NCBI GenBank assembly: GCA_005116895.1
Contig: SWDO01000017.1
Coordinates: 15,626 to 79,625, forward strand
Length of the DNA: 64,000 bases
From: Nitrospira sp.
GTDB taxonomy: Bacteria > Nitrospirota > Nitrospiria > Nitrospirales > Nitrospiraceae
Direction of reading: 5' to 3'
In this document: one piece after another, positions 31,047-40,836 of the stretch
Numbering within the stretch: position 1 is the stretch's first letter
Layout: each line of letters starts with the position of its first letter
Notes under the pieces: model-generated
Told to the model about the DNA's origin: nothing
Database searches by the model: none
Seen by the model: only the letters and a program-made list of their open reading frames with translations
Made by a program: the position numbers and the translations under genes

Positions 31047-31361
31047 ATGCGCTCAACAAAATACATCATCGTGCAAGACGGAGACGGGTGGCGCGGCTAC
31101 CTTGAAGGCTACCAAGAACAAGAGGCCTATGGGGAATCGTTCGAAGAGCTGCAGATCAAGCTGTGGCAACAACACCAAGAGCTCATCGCCCAAGAATCAG
31201 AACAGGCCCAATGCGGGAACAGAGAACAAGACCGGCAACATGGTCATACATCTACGCTCCCCCGTCACACCCCCACCACATCCCGCCCCATGTCGCGCAC
31301 CCAGATTAAGCGAAAGGCGCGGGTGGAACAGCTCGTGTTTGCAATGATCAGCAATCGCTAA
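31047..31361 (+). CDS. HicB-like N-terminal domain protein (orphan), C-terminus unrelated
   Basis: KYIIVQDGDGWRGYLEGYQEQEAYGESFEELQIKLWQQHQELI resembles the HicB-antitoxin fold; no HicA found adjacent. Confidence 0.4.
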   Translation: MRSTKYIIVQDGDGWRGYLEGYQEQEAYGESFEELQIKLWQQHQELIAQESEQAQCGNREQDRQHGHTSTLPRHTPTTSRPMSRTQIKRKARVEQLVFAMISNR

Positions 31362-31774
31362 GCACCACCAACGTTCGACTATTCTCCTGTCACCAACCCC
31401 ATGACCGCTGAACACAGAATACTGCAAGAAGCTTCTGAACTCAGCCTCCCATAAACTATTCAGCTCACCCAGCAGCACGAGATCAACGGCTGCTCCGGAA
31501 TCAACGCCTCTTCACACGTCATGCCTCGATCTTTCCCACATGTTCCTCCGCCTGCGCCAAGCCATAGGCAACCTGCCAACGTTGCCATCTCCCAATCGAT
31601 TGCTCGGAAATACCTGTAAGATTTGTATCCAGAAACCGACTCTTAAGGAGAAAGTAACTGGATATTTCCATTTATCACCTTCTCTACGTACCTGGGGAAG
31701 CTCCGATTGACCCGATAGGTGAAGTGTTGATACACATATTTCGCAGGTATTCTGATCAACTCTGCGAGGCCGCT

Positions 31775-32962
31775 ATGCCGATTGATGACATCACACAAAA
31801 GGTCAGCGAGCGCTATGCTAAAGCCGCCAGCACCGGTGAGCAGATGTGTTGCCCCACCAGCTACGACATGGGGCACCTCAAGACCTTCATCCCCGAAGCA
31901 GTGCTCACAATCTCCTATGGCTGCGGCACACCGGCAGGTCTCAAGACGGTGCAGGTCGGTGAGACGGTCTTGGACATTGGGTCGGGCGGCGGAATCGATT
32001 GTTTCGAAGCCTCCCGCTTGGTGGGTTCCACTGGACACGTGATCGGGATCGACATGACCGATACGATGCTGGAGATCGCCCGCAAGAATGCGGCGGTTGT
32101 GGCCACAAACCTCGGTTATTCCGCATCGAACGTAGAATTCCGGAAAGGCTTGGCCGATGCGATGCCGGTGCAAGACGGGACGATCGATCTGATCATCTCG
32201 AATTGCGTCATCAACCTGGCGCCGGACAAGCGGAAGGTCTTTCAGGAAATGTATCGGGTCGCCAAGCCCGGTGGACGGTTCACCATCTCCGACATTGTCT
32301 CGGACCAAACCGTGCCGCAGTACCTCGTCCACGACGCCCAGAAATGGGGCGATTGTTTATCCGGTGCCTTGACACTCACTGACTATATGAGAGGCATGAC
32401 GGCAGCCGGCTTCCTTGGTATTCATCTGGTGAAGTCTTCCCCCTGGCGCGTCATCGATGGCATCCATTTCTTTTCCGTCACGTTAACCGGGTACAAGCTA
32501 CCTCCGGCACCAACAACTTCCTCAGTCCAGTATGCGACCCTTCGTGGCCCCTTCAGCCGAGTCGTGGATGAACGAGGCACAACCTACCAACGCGGCATTC
32601 CGCAGCCGATCAACCCTGACGATGAACTATTGTTGAGCGCTCCTCCGTTCGCCGAGCACTTTCTCTTGGCTGCGGAGCCTGTGACGTTCGACAGCCATGA
32701 TCCGCGTTGGACCGCGGTCTTCCCAGCCGATGCGCCATGCACCTGGCAAGGCCAGTATGCATTGCTGGCCGGTCCCTTCGTTGAAGCAGCCGATGACGAT
32801 CACCATGTCTATCGCCGCGGCGAGCCGCTAGAAATCTGCTCCAAAACAGTTGCCGTTCTGGAGAGCGGGCGATATCAGCCCCATTTCGTCATTCTGAATC
32901 GGGCCGGTGATCGTGTGAGCGGTGAAGCCGTGACCTGTGCTCCTAACGGAGGCTGCTGCTAG
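31775..32962 (+). CDS. arsM: arsenite methyltransferase
   Basis: MCCPTSYD, ETVLDIGSGGGIDCFEASRLVG, ISNCVINLAPDK, C-terminal GGCC. Confidence 0.93.
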   Translation: MPIDDITQKVSERYAKAASTGEQMCCPTSYDMGHLKTFIPEAVLTISYGCGTPAGLKTVQVGETVLDIGSGGGIDCFEASRLVGSTGHVIGIDMTDTMLEIARKNAAVVATNLGYSASNVEFRKGLADAMPVQDGTIDLIISNCVINLAPDKRKVFQEMYRVAKPGGRFTISDIVSDQTVPQYLVHDAQKWGDCLSGALTLTDYMRGMTAAGFLGIHLVKSSPWRVIDGIHFFSVTLTGYKLPPAPTTSSVQYATLRGPFSRVVDERGTTYQRGIPQPINPDDELLLSAPPFAEHFLLAAEPVTFDSHDPRWTAVFPADAPCTWQGQYALLAGPFVEAADDDHHVYRRGEPLEICSKTVAVLESGRYQPHFVILNRAGDRVSGEAVTCAPNGGCC

Positions 32963-34000
32963 ATGCCACTCACGTTGCTTGGCCGAAGCAACCCCCTCGC
33001 CTCAGCGGCTGAACAACTCCGTATCCTTGATCAACCGAGCGGTTCTCCACCGTTCGACCTGCGACTCACCCAAGCTGGAATGTTCCCTCTGCGCGCGAGC
33101 GGCATCACGGTCTTCCAAATCAACGTCGGTAAGCTCTGTAATCAGACCTGCCGCCATTGTCACGTAGATGCCGGACCGGATCGCCCTGAAAGGATGTCCT
33201 TAGAAACGGTAGAGCACTGTATGCAGGCGCTGGCCAAGACGGACATTCCCACAGTGGATATCACAGGCGGCGCGCCGGAGCTGAATCCCCATTTTCGCTG
33301 GCTCGTCGAACAGTCCCGCAGGCTTGGCCGGCATGTGATGGATCGCTGCAATCTGTCCGTGTTGCTGCTACCTTCCCAGGCGGATCTCGTAGAATTCCTG
33401 GCTCACCACCATGTGGAAATCATCGCCTCGCTTCCATCGTACCGTGCCAGCCAGACGGATGCGCAACGAGGCGACGGCATTTTTGAGAAATCGATGGAGG
33501 CACTTCGCCTGCTGAACCGGTTCGGCTATGGCCGTTCGGATAGCGGGCTCGCCCTGAACTTGGTCTACAATCCCGTCGGCGCGTTCCTGCCTCCAAAGCA
33601 GGAATCGATCGAAGCACAGTTTAAGAAAGAATTGCGGACCAAGCATGGGGTTGAGTTCAACCGGCTTTACACGATCACCAACATGCCGATCAGCCGCTTC
33701 CTGGAGTTCCTCATCGAAAGCGGCAACTATGATCAGTACATGATGCGCCTGGCCAATGCGTTCAATCCCACCACCGCAGCCGGCGTCATGTGCCGATACA
33801 CGCTGTCCGTCGGATGGGACGGCAGGCTCTATGACTGTGATTTCAACCAGATGCTCGAACTCCCGGTCGACCATGGAGCACCGTCGCATATCCGCGACTT
33901 TGATCCTGATCAACTCCACCATCGACAGATCGTGACGCGCAACCATTGCTTCGGTTGCACGGCTGGCTCCGGTTCGACTTGTGGTGGATCGATCACGTAA
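32963..34000 (+). CDS. arsS: arsenosugar biosynthesis radical SAM protein
   Basis: GKLCNQTCRHCHVDAGPDRPERM (CxxxCxxC), TGGAPELNPHFRWL, C-terminal CFGCTAGSGSTCGGS. Confidence 0.93.
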   Translation: MPLTLLGRSNPLASAAEQLRILDQPSGSPPFDLRLTQAGMFPLRASGITVFQINVGKLCNQTCRHCHVDAGPDRPERMSLETVEHCMQALAKTDIPTVDITGGAPELNPHFRWLVEQSRRLGRHVMDRCNLSVLLLPSQADLVEFLAHHHVEIIASLPSYRASQTDAQRGDGIFEKSMEALRLLNRFGYGRSDSGLALNLVYNPVGAFLPPKQESIEAQFKKELRTKHGVEFNRLYTITNMPISRFLEFLIESGNYDQYMMRLANAFNPTTAAGVMCRYTLSVGWDGRLYDCDFNQMLELPVDHGAPSHIRDFDPDQLHHRQIVTRNHCFGCTAGSGSTCGGSIT

Positions 34001-34011
34001 GGCGACTTACC

Positions 34012-35145
34012 ATGGAACTCTCCGTCCTCACCTTTTCCCTGGTCCTTGTCCTCGCCTTTGCGAACGGCACGAATGACGTGTCGAAGGCCATTGCCACATT
34101 GGTCGGCAGCGGCGTCACCAATTATCGAACAGCCATTGCCTGGGGGACATGTTGGACGATGATCGGAGCGGCCGCTGCGGCGTTTGTGGCCAGCGCGATG
34201 GTCAAGACGTTCAGCAGCGGGCTCATCGAACCAGGCCTCGCCATCCCCTCTTCCCTAGCTCCGGCAATCCTGAGCGGTACTGTGCTCTGGGTACTCTTTG
34301 CCTCAAAAACCGGACTTCCGGTCTCTACCACACATGCCTTGACCGGCTCGCTCGTAGGGGCCGGCCTCATGGCGTTTGGAACCGAGGGCTTGATCTGGGA
34401 CACGGTTTCAAAAAAGATCGCGCTTCCGTTATTGCTGAGCCCCTTCCTTTCGTTTGCCGTCTCGTGCCTGATGCACCCTCTTCTGCGCCTGGTTGCGAAC
34501 CGATGGGAAGGACTCTGTGTCTGTGTCCTGCAAAGCCATCGCGCTCTCGTCACGATCGACGCACAGGGGTGCACCCGGACCTTGTTTCAGGCCGGAGGTC
34601 TCGGCATACCGATCGCGTCGGTGCCCTCGCAATGCGACCGCGCAGGTCTGTCCGGCCCAACACTTGGCCTCGACTCCATCCACTGGCTCTCAAGTGGATT
34701 GACGTCCCTAGCCCGAGGTATCAACGATGCACCGAAGATCGCCGCGATGCTGTTACTGGGAAGTCTCCAGGCTGCATGGCCCAGTGCGGCCCTGCAACTG
34801 CTCGTGTTTGCCGGCGTAGCGATCGCCATGGGAATCGGCAGCTATTGGGGTGGGCGCCGCGTCACGGAAGTGCTTGCGGAAGATGTGACGACGATGAATC
34901 ATGTGGAAGGATTGTCCGCCAATCTCACAACCTCTTCTCTCGTGCTTCTCTCCGGATCGCTGGGCCTGCCGGTCTCAACCACCCACCTCAGCAGCTCCGC
35001 GATCATCGGTATTGGTCTGTTGAAAGGATCGTCCGGCGTCCGCTGGACTACTGTGCGGGAAATGATCCTCGCATGGATCGTGACGCTCCCTGCCGCTGCG
35101 CTCCTAGCTTGTCTGGCCTATCTTGTCCTGACTAGGGTTATCTAG
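34012..35145 (+). CDS. PiT-family inorganic phosphate transporter
   Basis: FANGTNDVSKAIATLVGSG, GLPVSTTHALTGSLVGAG, ARGINDAPKIAA, GLPVSTTHLSSSAI. Confidence 0.93.
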   Translation: MELSVLTFSLVLVLAFANGTNDVSKAIATLVGSGVTNYRTAIAWGTCWTMIGAAAAAFVASAMVKTFSSGLIEPGLAIPSSLAPAILSGTVLWVLFASKTGLPVSTTHALTGSLVGAGLMAFGTEGLIWDTVSKKIALPLLLSPFLSFAVSCLMHPLLRLVANRWEGLCVCVLQSHRALVTIDAQGCTRTLFQAGGLGIPIASVPSQCDRAGLSGPTLGLDSIHWLSSGLTSLARGINDAPKIAAMLLLGSLQAAWPSAALQLLVFAGVAIAMGIGSYWGGRRVTEVLAEDVTTMNHVEGLSANLTTSSLVLLSGSLGLPVSTTHLSSSAIIGIGLLKGSSGVRWTTVREMILAWIVTLPAAALLACLAYLVLTRVI

Positions 35146-35221
35146 ACCTTGTCTATTGTGACGACAGTCTGCTATGGTGCAGATCTGTCGTTCATTGTCA
35201 CTGGATTTCCTACATTACTGA

Positions 35222-36349
35222 ATGGTCTGGGACCCAAAAGATCCTTGGGGCAAAAAGCCTGACCCGCTTGAGGAAGTTCTCAAGCAGGCTCAGTCGCAAT
35301 TCAAGGACATACTTCCTCCTGGTGGCCTGAAGAGTCTCATCCCCTCTGGAGGAGCCTGGAATATCATCATCGCAGCTCTGGTGATCTTTCTCGTTTGGCA
35401 GAGTGTGTTTATCGTCGCCCCGGATGAAGAAGGTGTCGTGAAAAGATTCGGCGTTCCGGTTCGGGCCGTAGAGCCAGGCCCGCACTTCAAGATTCCGCTG
35501 ATTGAATCCGTCCTCCAGCCGAAAGTCGCCAAACTCTTTCGCGTAGAGGTCGGGTTCCGCACCAATCAACAAGGCCGCCAGCAGATGGTGCCTCAGGAAG
35601 CCTTGATGCTGACCGGCGATATGAACATCCTCGCCATCGAATTCATCGTTCAGTACAAGATTAAAGAGGCCCGCAACTTCTTATTCAACGTCGCGGATAT
35701 CCATGAAACCATCGGGAAAGCTGCCGAAGCCTCCATGCGTGAAGTCGTCGGGAAGAGTAAGATCGATGAAGCCCTGACCACCGGGAAAGCCGTGATTCAG
35801 CAGGACACCTTGACGTTGTTGCAGACGATTCTTGATCAATACCAATCCGGTGTGCAGATCGCCGCCGTGCAACTCCAGGACGTCGATCCTCCGGAAGCGG
35901 TCGCCGCCGCGTTCAAAGACGTCACGAATGCCAAGGAAGACCGGGAAAAGCTCATCAACCAAGCCCAGGGTTACCGGAACGACATCATTCCGAGAGCCAA
36001 GGGTGAAGCGGCTGAGCTGGTTAACCGCGCAAAGGGATTTGCTCAGGCGCGACTCAATCGTGCCCAGGGCGAGACCAATCGGTTCCTCGCCACCTTGAAG
36101 GAGTATAACCAAGCGAAGGACGTCATCACCAAGCGGATATATATTGAAACCATGGAAGAAATCCTGCCGCATACGGAGAAGATCATCATCGACGGAAAAG
36201 GCGGAGAGCGCCTCTTGCCGTATCTTCCGCTTGACCGTCTCTCCAGATCAGGGCCCTCAACCCTTGCCAAACCAGGCTCGCATGTTGAGGTTGAGGAACC
36301 CAGGCCAGATCTATCGCCAACCCTCAAGTCAAGGAACGCCAGGCCATGA
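35222..36349 (+). CDS. hflK: FtsH protease modulator HflK
   Basis: SPFH/band-7 protein with WDPKDPWGKK N-terminus; next to hflC. Confidence 0.94.
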   Translation: MVWDPKDPWGKKPDPLEEVLKQAQSQFKDILPPGGLKSLIPSGGAWNIIIAALVIFLVWQSVFIVAPDEEGVVKRFGVPVRAVEPGPHFKIPLIESVLQPKVAKLFRVEVGFRTNQQGRQQMVPQEALMLTGDMNILAIEFIVQYKIKEARNFLFNVADIHETIGKAAEASMREVVGKSKIDEALTTGKAVIQQDTLTLLQTILDQYQSGVQIAAVQLQDVDPPEAVAAAFKDVTNAKEDREKLINQAQGYRNDIIPRAKGEAAELVNRAKGFAQARLNRAQGETNRFLATLKEYNQAKDVITKRIYIETMEEILPHTEKIIIDGKGGERLLPYLPLDRLSRSGPSTLAKPGSHVEVEEPRPDLSPTLKSRNARP

Positions 36350-37206
36350 CCAAGCAAGGACTGGTGATTGCACTCCTCGCTGTGGTGGTTGCGTTGTTCG
36401 TGCTCGGGGCATCTCCTCTCTTCGTCGTAGACGTGATCCAGACGGCCATTGTCGTGCAACTTGGGAAACCCGTTCGCAACATCACTGAGCCAGGACTGTA
36501 CGTCAAAGTGCCGTTCGTCCAGGAGGTGACGTACTTCGAGAAGCGGTTACTGGATTACGATTCGAACGCGCAGGATGTCATTACCTCGGACAAGAAGACC
36601 CTGCTGCTCGACAACTTTGCGAAATGGCGCATTGTGGATCCGCTAAAAGTTTACCAGAACTTCCAGAGCCAACGCGGCGCACTCCAACGGTTGCATGATA
36701 TCATCTACTCCGAGCTTCGCGTGGAGTTAGGCCGGCATGAGCTACTCGAAATCGTGTCCAGCACGAGGGCCGACATCATGAAAGTGGTGACCGAACGGGC
36801 AAACGAGAAGGCCACGGTGTATGGCATCGAGATCCAGGACGTCCGAATCAAGCGCGCCGATTTGCCTGAACAAAATGAGAAGGCGGTCTTTGCACGGATG
36901 CAGGCGGAACGGGAACGACAGGCTAAGCAATATCGCGCGGAGGGGGCGGAGGAAGCGCAAAAAATCAGATCGGAAGCTGAAAAAGACCGGGAAATTATCC
37001 TGGCCCAGGCCTATAAAGAGTCTGAGGAACTTCGAGGCGGCGGCGATGCCAAGGCATTTCGGATCTATGCTGACGCCTACCGACAGGACCTGAAGTTTTT
37101 TGAATTCACCCGCTCTATGGAGGCCTATAAGAGCGCCTTCAAAGACGGCACGACCCTGGTGATGAGCCCAGATTCTGAATTCTTTCGATACTTGAAGCAG
37201 CGCTGA
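36346..37206 (+). CDS. hflC: FtsH protease modulator HflC
   Basis: SPFH protein, DYDSNAQDVITSDKKTLLLDNFAKWRI; overlaps hflK by 4 bp. Confidence 0.94.
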   Translation: MTKQGLVIALLAVVVALFVLGASPLFVVDVIQTAIVVQLGKPVRNITEPGLYVKVPFVQEVTYFEKRLLDYDSNAQDVITSDKKTLLLDNFAKWRIVDPLKVYQNFQSQRGALQRLHDIIYSELRVELGRHELLEIVSSTRADIMKVVTERANEKATVYGIEIQDVRIKRADLPEQNEKAVFARMQAERERQAKQYRAEGAEEAQKIRSEAEKDREIILAQAYKESEELRGGGDAKAFRIYADAYRQDLKFFEFTRSMEAYKSAFKDGTTLVMSPDSEFFRYLKQR

Positions 37207-37210
37207 GTTT

Positions 37211-38893
37211 CTACGACAGCCCCACTATCTTCCCGCTGGTCGGATCAAGCGTAATCCGCTCACCGATCGGCCTCTTGGGCAACCCCGGCATCAACTGAAT
37301 CCCTGAACAGACCGCCGTCACAAACCCCGCACCAGCTAGAATTCGCAATTCTTTGATCGGAACTGTAAATCCAGTCGGCCTCCCCTTCACCGTGGGATCA
37401 TGTGAAAGTGACAGCGGCGTTTTCGCCATGCAAACAGGTAGGTCCCCATACCCCAACGCTTCGGCCATATCGATTTGACGTTCCACCTCCGGCTCGAACG
37501 AGACCCCAGCAGCTCCATACATATACGTGGCAATAGTTTCTATCTTTTTTCTGATCGGCCATGACACATCATAAAGATGCCTGAATTGGGCAGGTCTTTC
37601 GGATGCCTTGAGGACTGCAGCCGCGAGCTGTTCGGCCCCCTTTCCACCGTCGGACCAGTGCGTAGACACCGCCGCATCGACTGCGCCCATCCTCAGTGAC
37701 CGTTCTCGCACCCAGTCCAACTCATCCTGAGGATCATCCTTGAAGGCATTGACGGCGACCACGACCGGGACTCCGTGCGCCAGAACATTGGCGACATGCT
37801 GTTCCAGATTAGCGATCCCCTTCGATAAGGCCTGCTGGTTCGGTCCCGTGAGACTCGAAGGTAGCGCAACACCAGCCTTGACGACGCCGCCCCCTCCATG
37901 GAGTTTCAGCGCCCGTAAGGTCGCCACCACAACCGCCACAGCCGGAGTGAACCCCGACGCTCGGCACTTAATGTTGAAAAACTTTTCCGCTCCCAGATCG
38001 CTACCAAAACCTGCCTCAGTCACGACGAAGTCAGCGCATCGAAGTGCAATGGCATCGGAAATGACCGAGCAGTTCCCATGGGCGATGTTGCCGAACGGCC
38101 CCGTGTGTACGAATGCGGGGGTCCCTTCTAGCGTTTGAACCAGATTCGGCTTGAGGGCGTCCTTCAGGAGCACCGCCATCGACCCTACGCATCCAAGCGC
38201 CTCAGCCCTGATCGGTGTTCCTGACGTTGTGAACCCGACCACTATTCGCCCAAGCCGCTCATGGAGATCTTTGTAATCCTTCGCAAGTGCCAACACCGCC
38301 ATAACCTCTGAAGCCTCGGTGATGACGAATTGGCCCCGACGTCTGCCGGTTTCTTCCCCCAATAATACGTCTCGGAGAGCACGATCATTGACGCTCAGCG
38401 TCCGAGGCCATGGAGTTCTGGTCGGATCGATCGAGAGAGGGTTTCCATGAAACAGATGATTGTCGAGGAATGCTGAAAGCAGATTGTGGCTAGCGGCCAC
38501 CGCATGGGCATCTCCCGTCAGGTGAAGGTTGATATCCTCCATGGGCACAACCTGGGCATGCCCCCCACCCGTACCCCCGCCCTTCACTCCAAACACAGGA
38601 CCGAGCGAGGGTTGCCTGAGAGTAAGCGCGGTCCGACGCCCAAGCCGAGTGAGCGCCATGGCAAGACCGATTGATGTTGTCGTCTTTCCCTCTCCCAAGG
38701 GGGTTGGGTTTATCGCTGTGACAAGTACATACCGTCCGCGCGGTACAATATCCAGGCGATCCAATATTTGAGGCGATATTTTGGCCTTATCCTGTCCATA
38801 GAGGGTCAGCTCTTCGGCACGGACCCCAAGCTGGGAAGCAATTTCTAGGATAGGGCGAAGGGTAACGGATTGAGCAATGTCGAGATCGGTCAA
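37211..38893 (-). CDS. fhs: formate--tetrahydrofolate ligase
   Basis: TAINPTPLGEGKTTTSIGLAMAL, RQPSLGPVFGVKGGGTGGGHAQVVPMEDINLHLTGD. Confidence 0.97.
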   Translation of the reverse strand: MTDLDIAQSVTLRPILEIASQLGVRAEELTLYGQDKAKISPQILDRLDIVPRGRYVLVTAINPTPLGEGKTTTSIGLAMALTRLGRRTALTLRQPSLGPVFGVKGGGTGGGHAQVVPMEDINLHLTGDAHAVAASHNLLSAFLDNHLFHGNPLSIDPTRTPWPRTLSVNDRALRDVLLGEETGRRRGQFVITEASEVMAVLALAKDYKDLHERLGRIVVGFTTSGTPIRAEALGCVGSMAVLLKDALKPNLVQTLEGTPAFVHTGPFGNIAHGNCSVISDAIALRCADFVVTEAGFGSDLGAEKFFNIKCRASGFTPAVAVVVATLRALKLHGGGGVVKAGVALPSSLTGPNQQALSKGIANLEQHVANVLAHGVPVVVAVNAFKDDPQDELDWVRERSLRMGAVDAAVSTHWSDGGKGAEQLAAAVLKASERPAQFRHLYDVSWPIRKKIETIATYMYGAAGVSFEPEVERQIDMAEALGYGDLPVCMAKTPLSLSHDPTVKGRPTGFTVPIKELRILAGAGFVTAVCSGIQLMPGLPKRPIGERITLDPTSGKIVGLS

Positions 38894-39064
38894 GAGGCTC
38901 TCGTCTCGTTATCTAGATTATACGGGACCGCAGTATAACATAGGTTCTAATCAAGGGGCGGGGCGGATCTGGCAGAAACCAATGGGAAGAGGCGGCTGAC
39001 TGCTGAACTTTTAAGAAGCAGCGGAAACAGGTTGGACTGACTTCGATTATATCGAAACGGTCTA

Positions 39065-40084
39065 CTATTCCAGAATGTACTTGGTTGGGTCAAGCGCTTG
39101 GCCGTTCAATTTCACCATGTAATGCAGGTGAGGACCGGTGGAAAGGCCCGAGCTCCCGACGAGCGCAATGACATCGCCACGCTCAACCCTTTGGCCTTCC
39201 TTCACCAAGGCCTTCGCCAGATGTCCGTAGAGGGTTTCAACTCCGAATCCATGATCGACGCGGACCATGTTCCCGAGCTTAGGATCGTATCCTACGGATG
39301 TAATCCGACCTTGGGCCGGAGCACGGACCGGGGTGTTTGGTGCAGCACCGATATCCAACCCATCATGCCAGGCGGGCTTCTCCGTGAAAGGAGAAATTCT
39401 CGGGCCAAACCCAGACGTGACCCACCCCTTGACTGGCCAAATCGAAGGCGTCGAGGCCCAGCGAGACGAGCGCTGCTCAGCTGCTTGTGATAACTCGTCA
39501 AGAATACGTTCCTGCATCGTGGCTTGCTTTGAAAGCCATTCCAACCCCTCTTTCACTGATGTAATTGCCAGGAGGGCATCTCGAGAAGGCTCTAGACCAA
39601 CAGCAGATGAGTGTTCTTGATTACCCTCAGATGTTTGCTTAGAGATACCTGGGGAGACATTCAGTTCGGTTCTACCGGGTATCGAGCCTCCTTCTTCAGA
39701 AATCGGCACCTCTTCTCCACCCCTACCGTTTGCCATATCTCCCGTCTTGGGTACTTCTATGCCGAGCATGACTCGAAGCCTTTGATTCACCTCATTCATT
39801 GCCCCAAGGCGCTTCTTCAAGTCATCAATAGCCGTGGAGAAGGCTGCGGTCTGCTCTCGTGCGCTCATGGCTTCCGCGCGAAAAGCTGCTAACTCCCATA
39901 CCTCTCCCGTTCTGATGGCATAGTGAGAAACCACGAGAAGATCGGCAAGAACGACCAACCCCGCACAGATCAACAATCGGCGGAGTAGTTTCTTCGAAAA
40001 GCTGAAGCGGATAGGCTTTGCCGTGGACCCTCTGAAAACCACAACGGTATAGGCATCACCGTCTTGAATGTTTGTCTGGCTCAT
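39065..40084 (-). CDS. M23 family metallopeptidase (LytM)
   Basis: GFGPRISPFTEKPAWHDGLDIGAAPNTPVRAPAQGRI...GLSTGPHLHYMVKLNG. Confidence 0.92.
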   Translation of the reverse strand: MSQTNIQDGDAYTVVVFRGSTAKPIRFSFSKKLLRRLLICAGLVVLADLLVVSHYAIRTGEVWELAAFRAEAMSAREQTAAFSTAIDDLKKRLGAMNEVNQRLRVMLGIEVPKTGDMANGRGGEEVPISEEGGSIPGRTELNVSPGISKQTSEGNQEHSSAVGLEPSRDALLAITSVKEGLEWLSKQATMQERILDELSQAAEQRSSRWASTPSIWPVKGWVTSGFGPRISPFTEKPAWHDGLDIGAAPNTPVRAPAQGRITSVGYDPKLGNMVRVDHGFGVETLYGHLAKALVKEGQRVERGDVIALVGSSGLSTGPHLHYMVKLNGQALDPTKYILE

Positions 40085-40212
40085 AACCTTCGTCTCCCGT
40101 GCCTACTTGTATCTGGAAGGCATGTCAAAACTTACCCTGTAAACTACCGATCTAGCCCCCCATTGGTCAACCTCAAAATAGTGCCTCGACGATCTGGTTT
40201 CAACCGCATTAT

Positions 40213-40542
40213 CTAGGAGGTTTCTCGGCGAACCCACTCTAGATATGGTGGAAACCCTTGGTAAACAGGAATCGCTATTATTTCCGGTACCTTGTACGAA
40301 TGGATCTTCCGTATTGTTTCTTCAAGAGAACTGAATTTATCAGAGGTTGTCTTGATCAGTAGCAGTGATTCTTGGTCGTTCATCAACTTTCCTTCCCACC
40401 AGTACGTTGAACGCACGGTGGGAATCGTAGAAGCGCAAGCAGCCAGGCGAGACTGTACCACCTGGTCGGCAATCTTCATCGCTTCATCTTGGCTCGCCGT
40501 TGTGACCATGACAACCACTACCTGGATGGATTCAGTCCCCAT
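40213..40542 (-). CDS. cutA: divalent-cation tolerance protein CutA
   Basis: VQSRLAACASTIPTVRSTYWWEGKLMNDQESLLLIKTT. Confidence 0.94.
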   Translation of the reverse strand: MGTESIQVVVVMVTTASQDEAMKIADQVVQSRLAACASTIPTVRSTYWWEGKLMNDQESLLLIKTTSDKFSSLEETIRKIHSYKVPEIIAIPVYQGFPPYLEWVRRETS

Positions 40543-40836
40543 AGGAAAGCCAGGATACTCAAGCGCCTCTCGACAAGCAACCTGGATCCTTTCAACGGCG
40601 CGTCCCGCTCCCCAGCTTCACATTGAGCAACATCTGTGCCTTTCCAGCAAAGATTCGCAATAGACATTACATTTATTTACAATGACTTACGACTTCACCA
40701 CGACTGCCGATATGGCTCTTGGATAAGGGACTGTGTGGCAAACGTGGTAGTCAGGCATTTTTTGGGACACCGACGTTCAAAAACAGACTTTCCCCGAGTT
40801 TCCCGCAGGCTGTACGAAGGTGATCAAAAACAGACC

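Noticed and set aside
34149-35135. 328-aa + ORF overlapping the PiT transporter in another frame
   Set aside because: Composition is Arg/Pro/Cys-rich out-of-frame translation of the PiT gene; no signal or domain.
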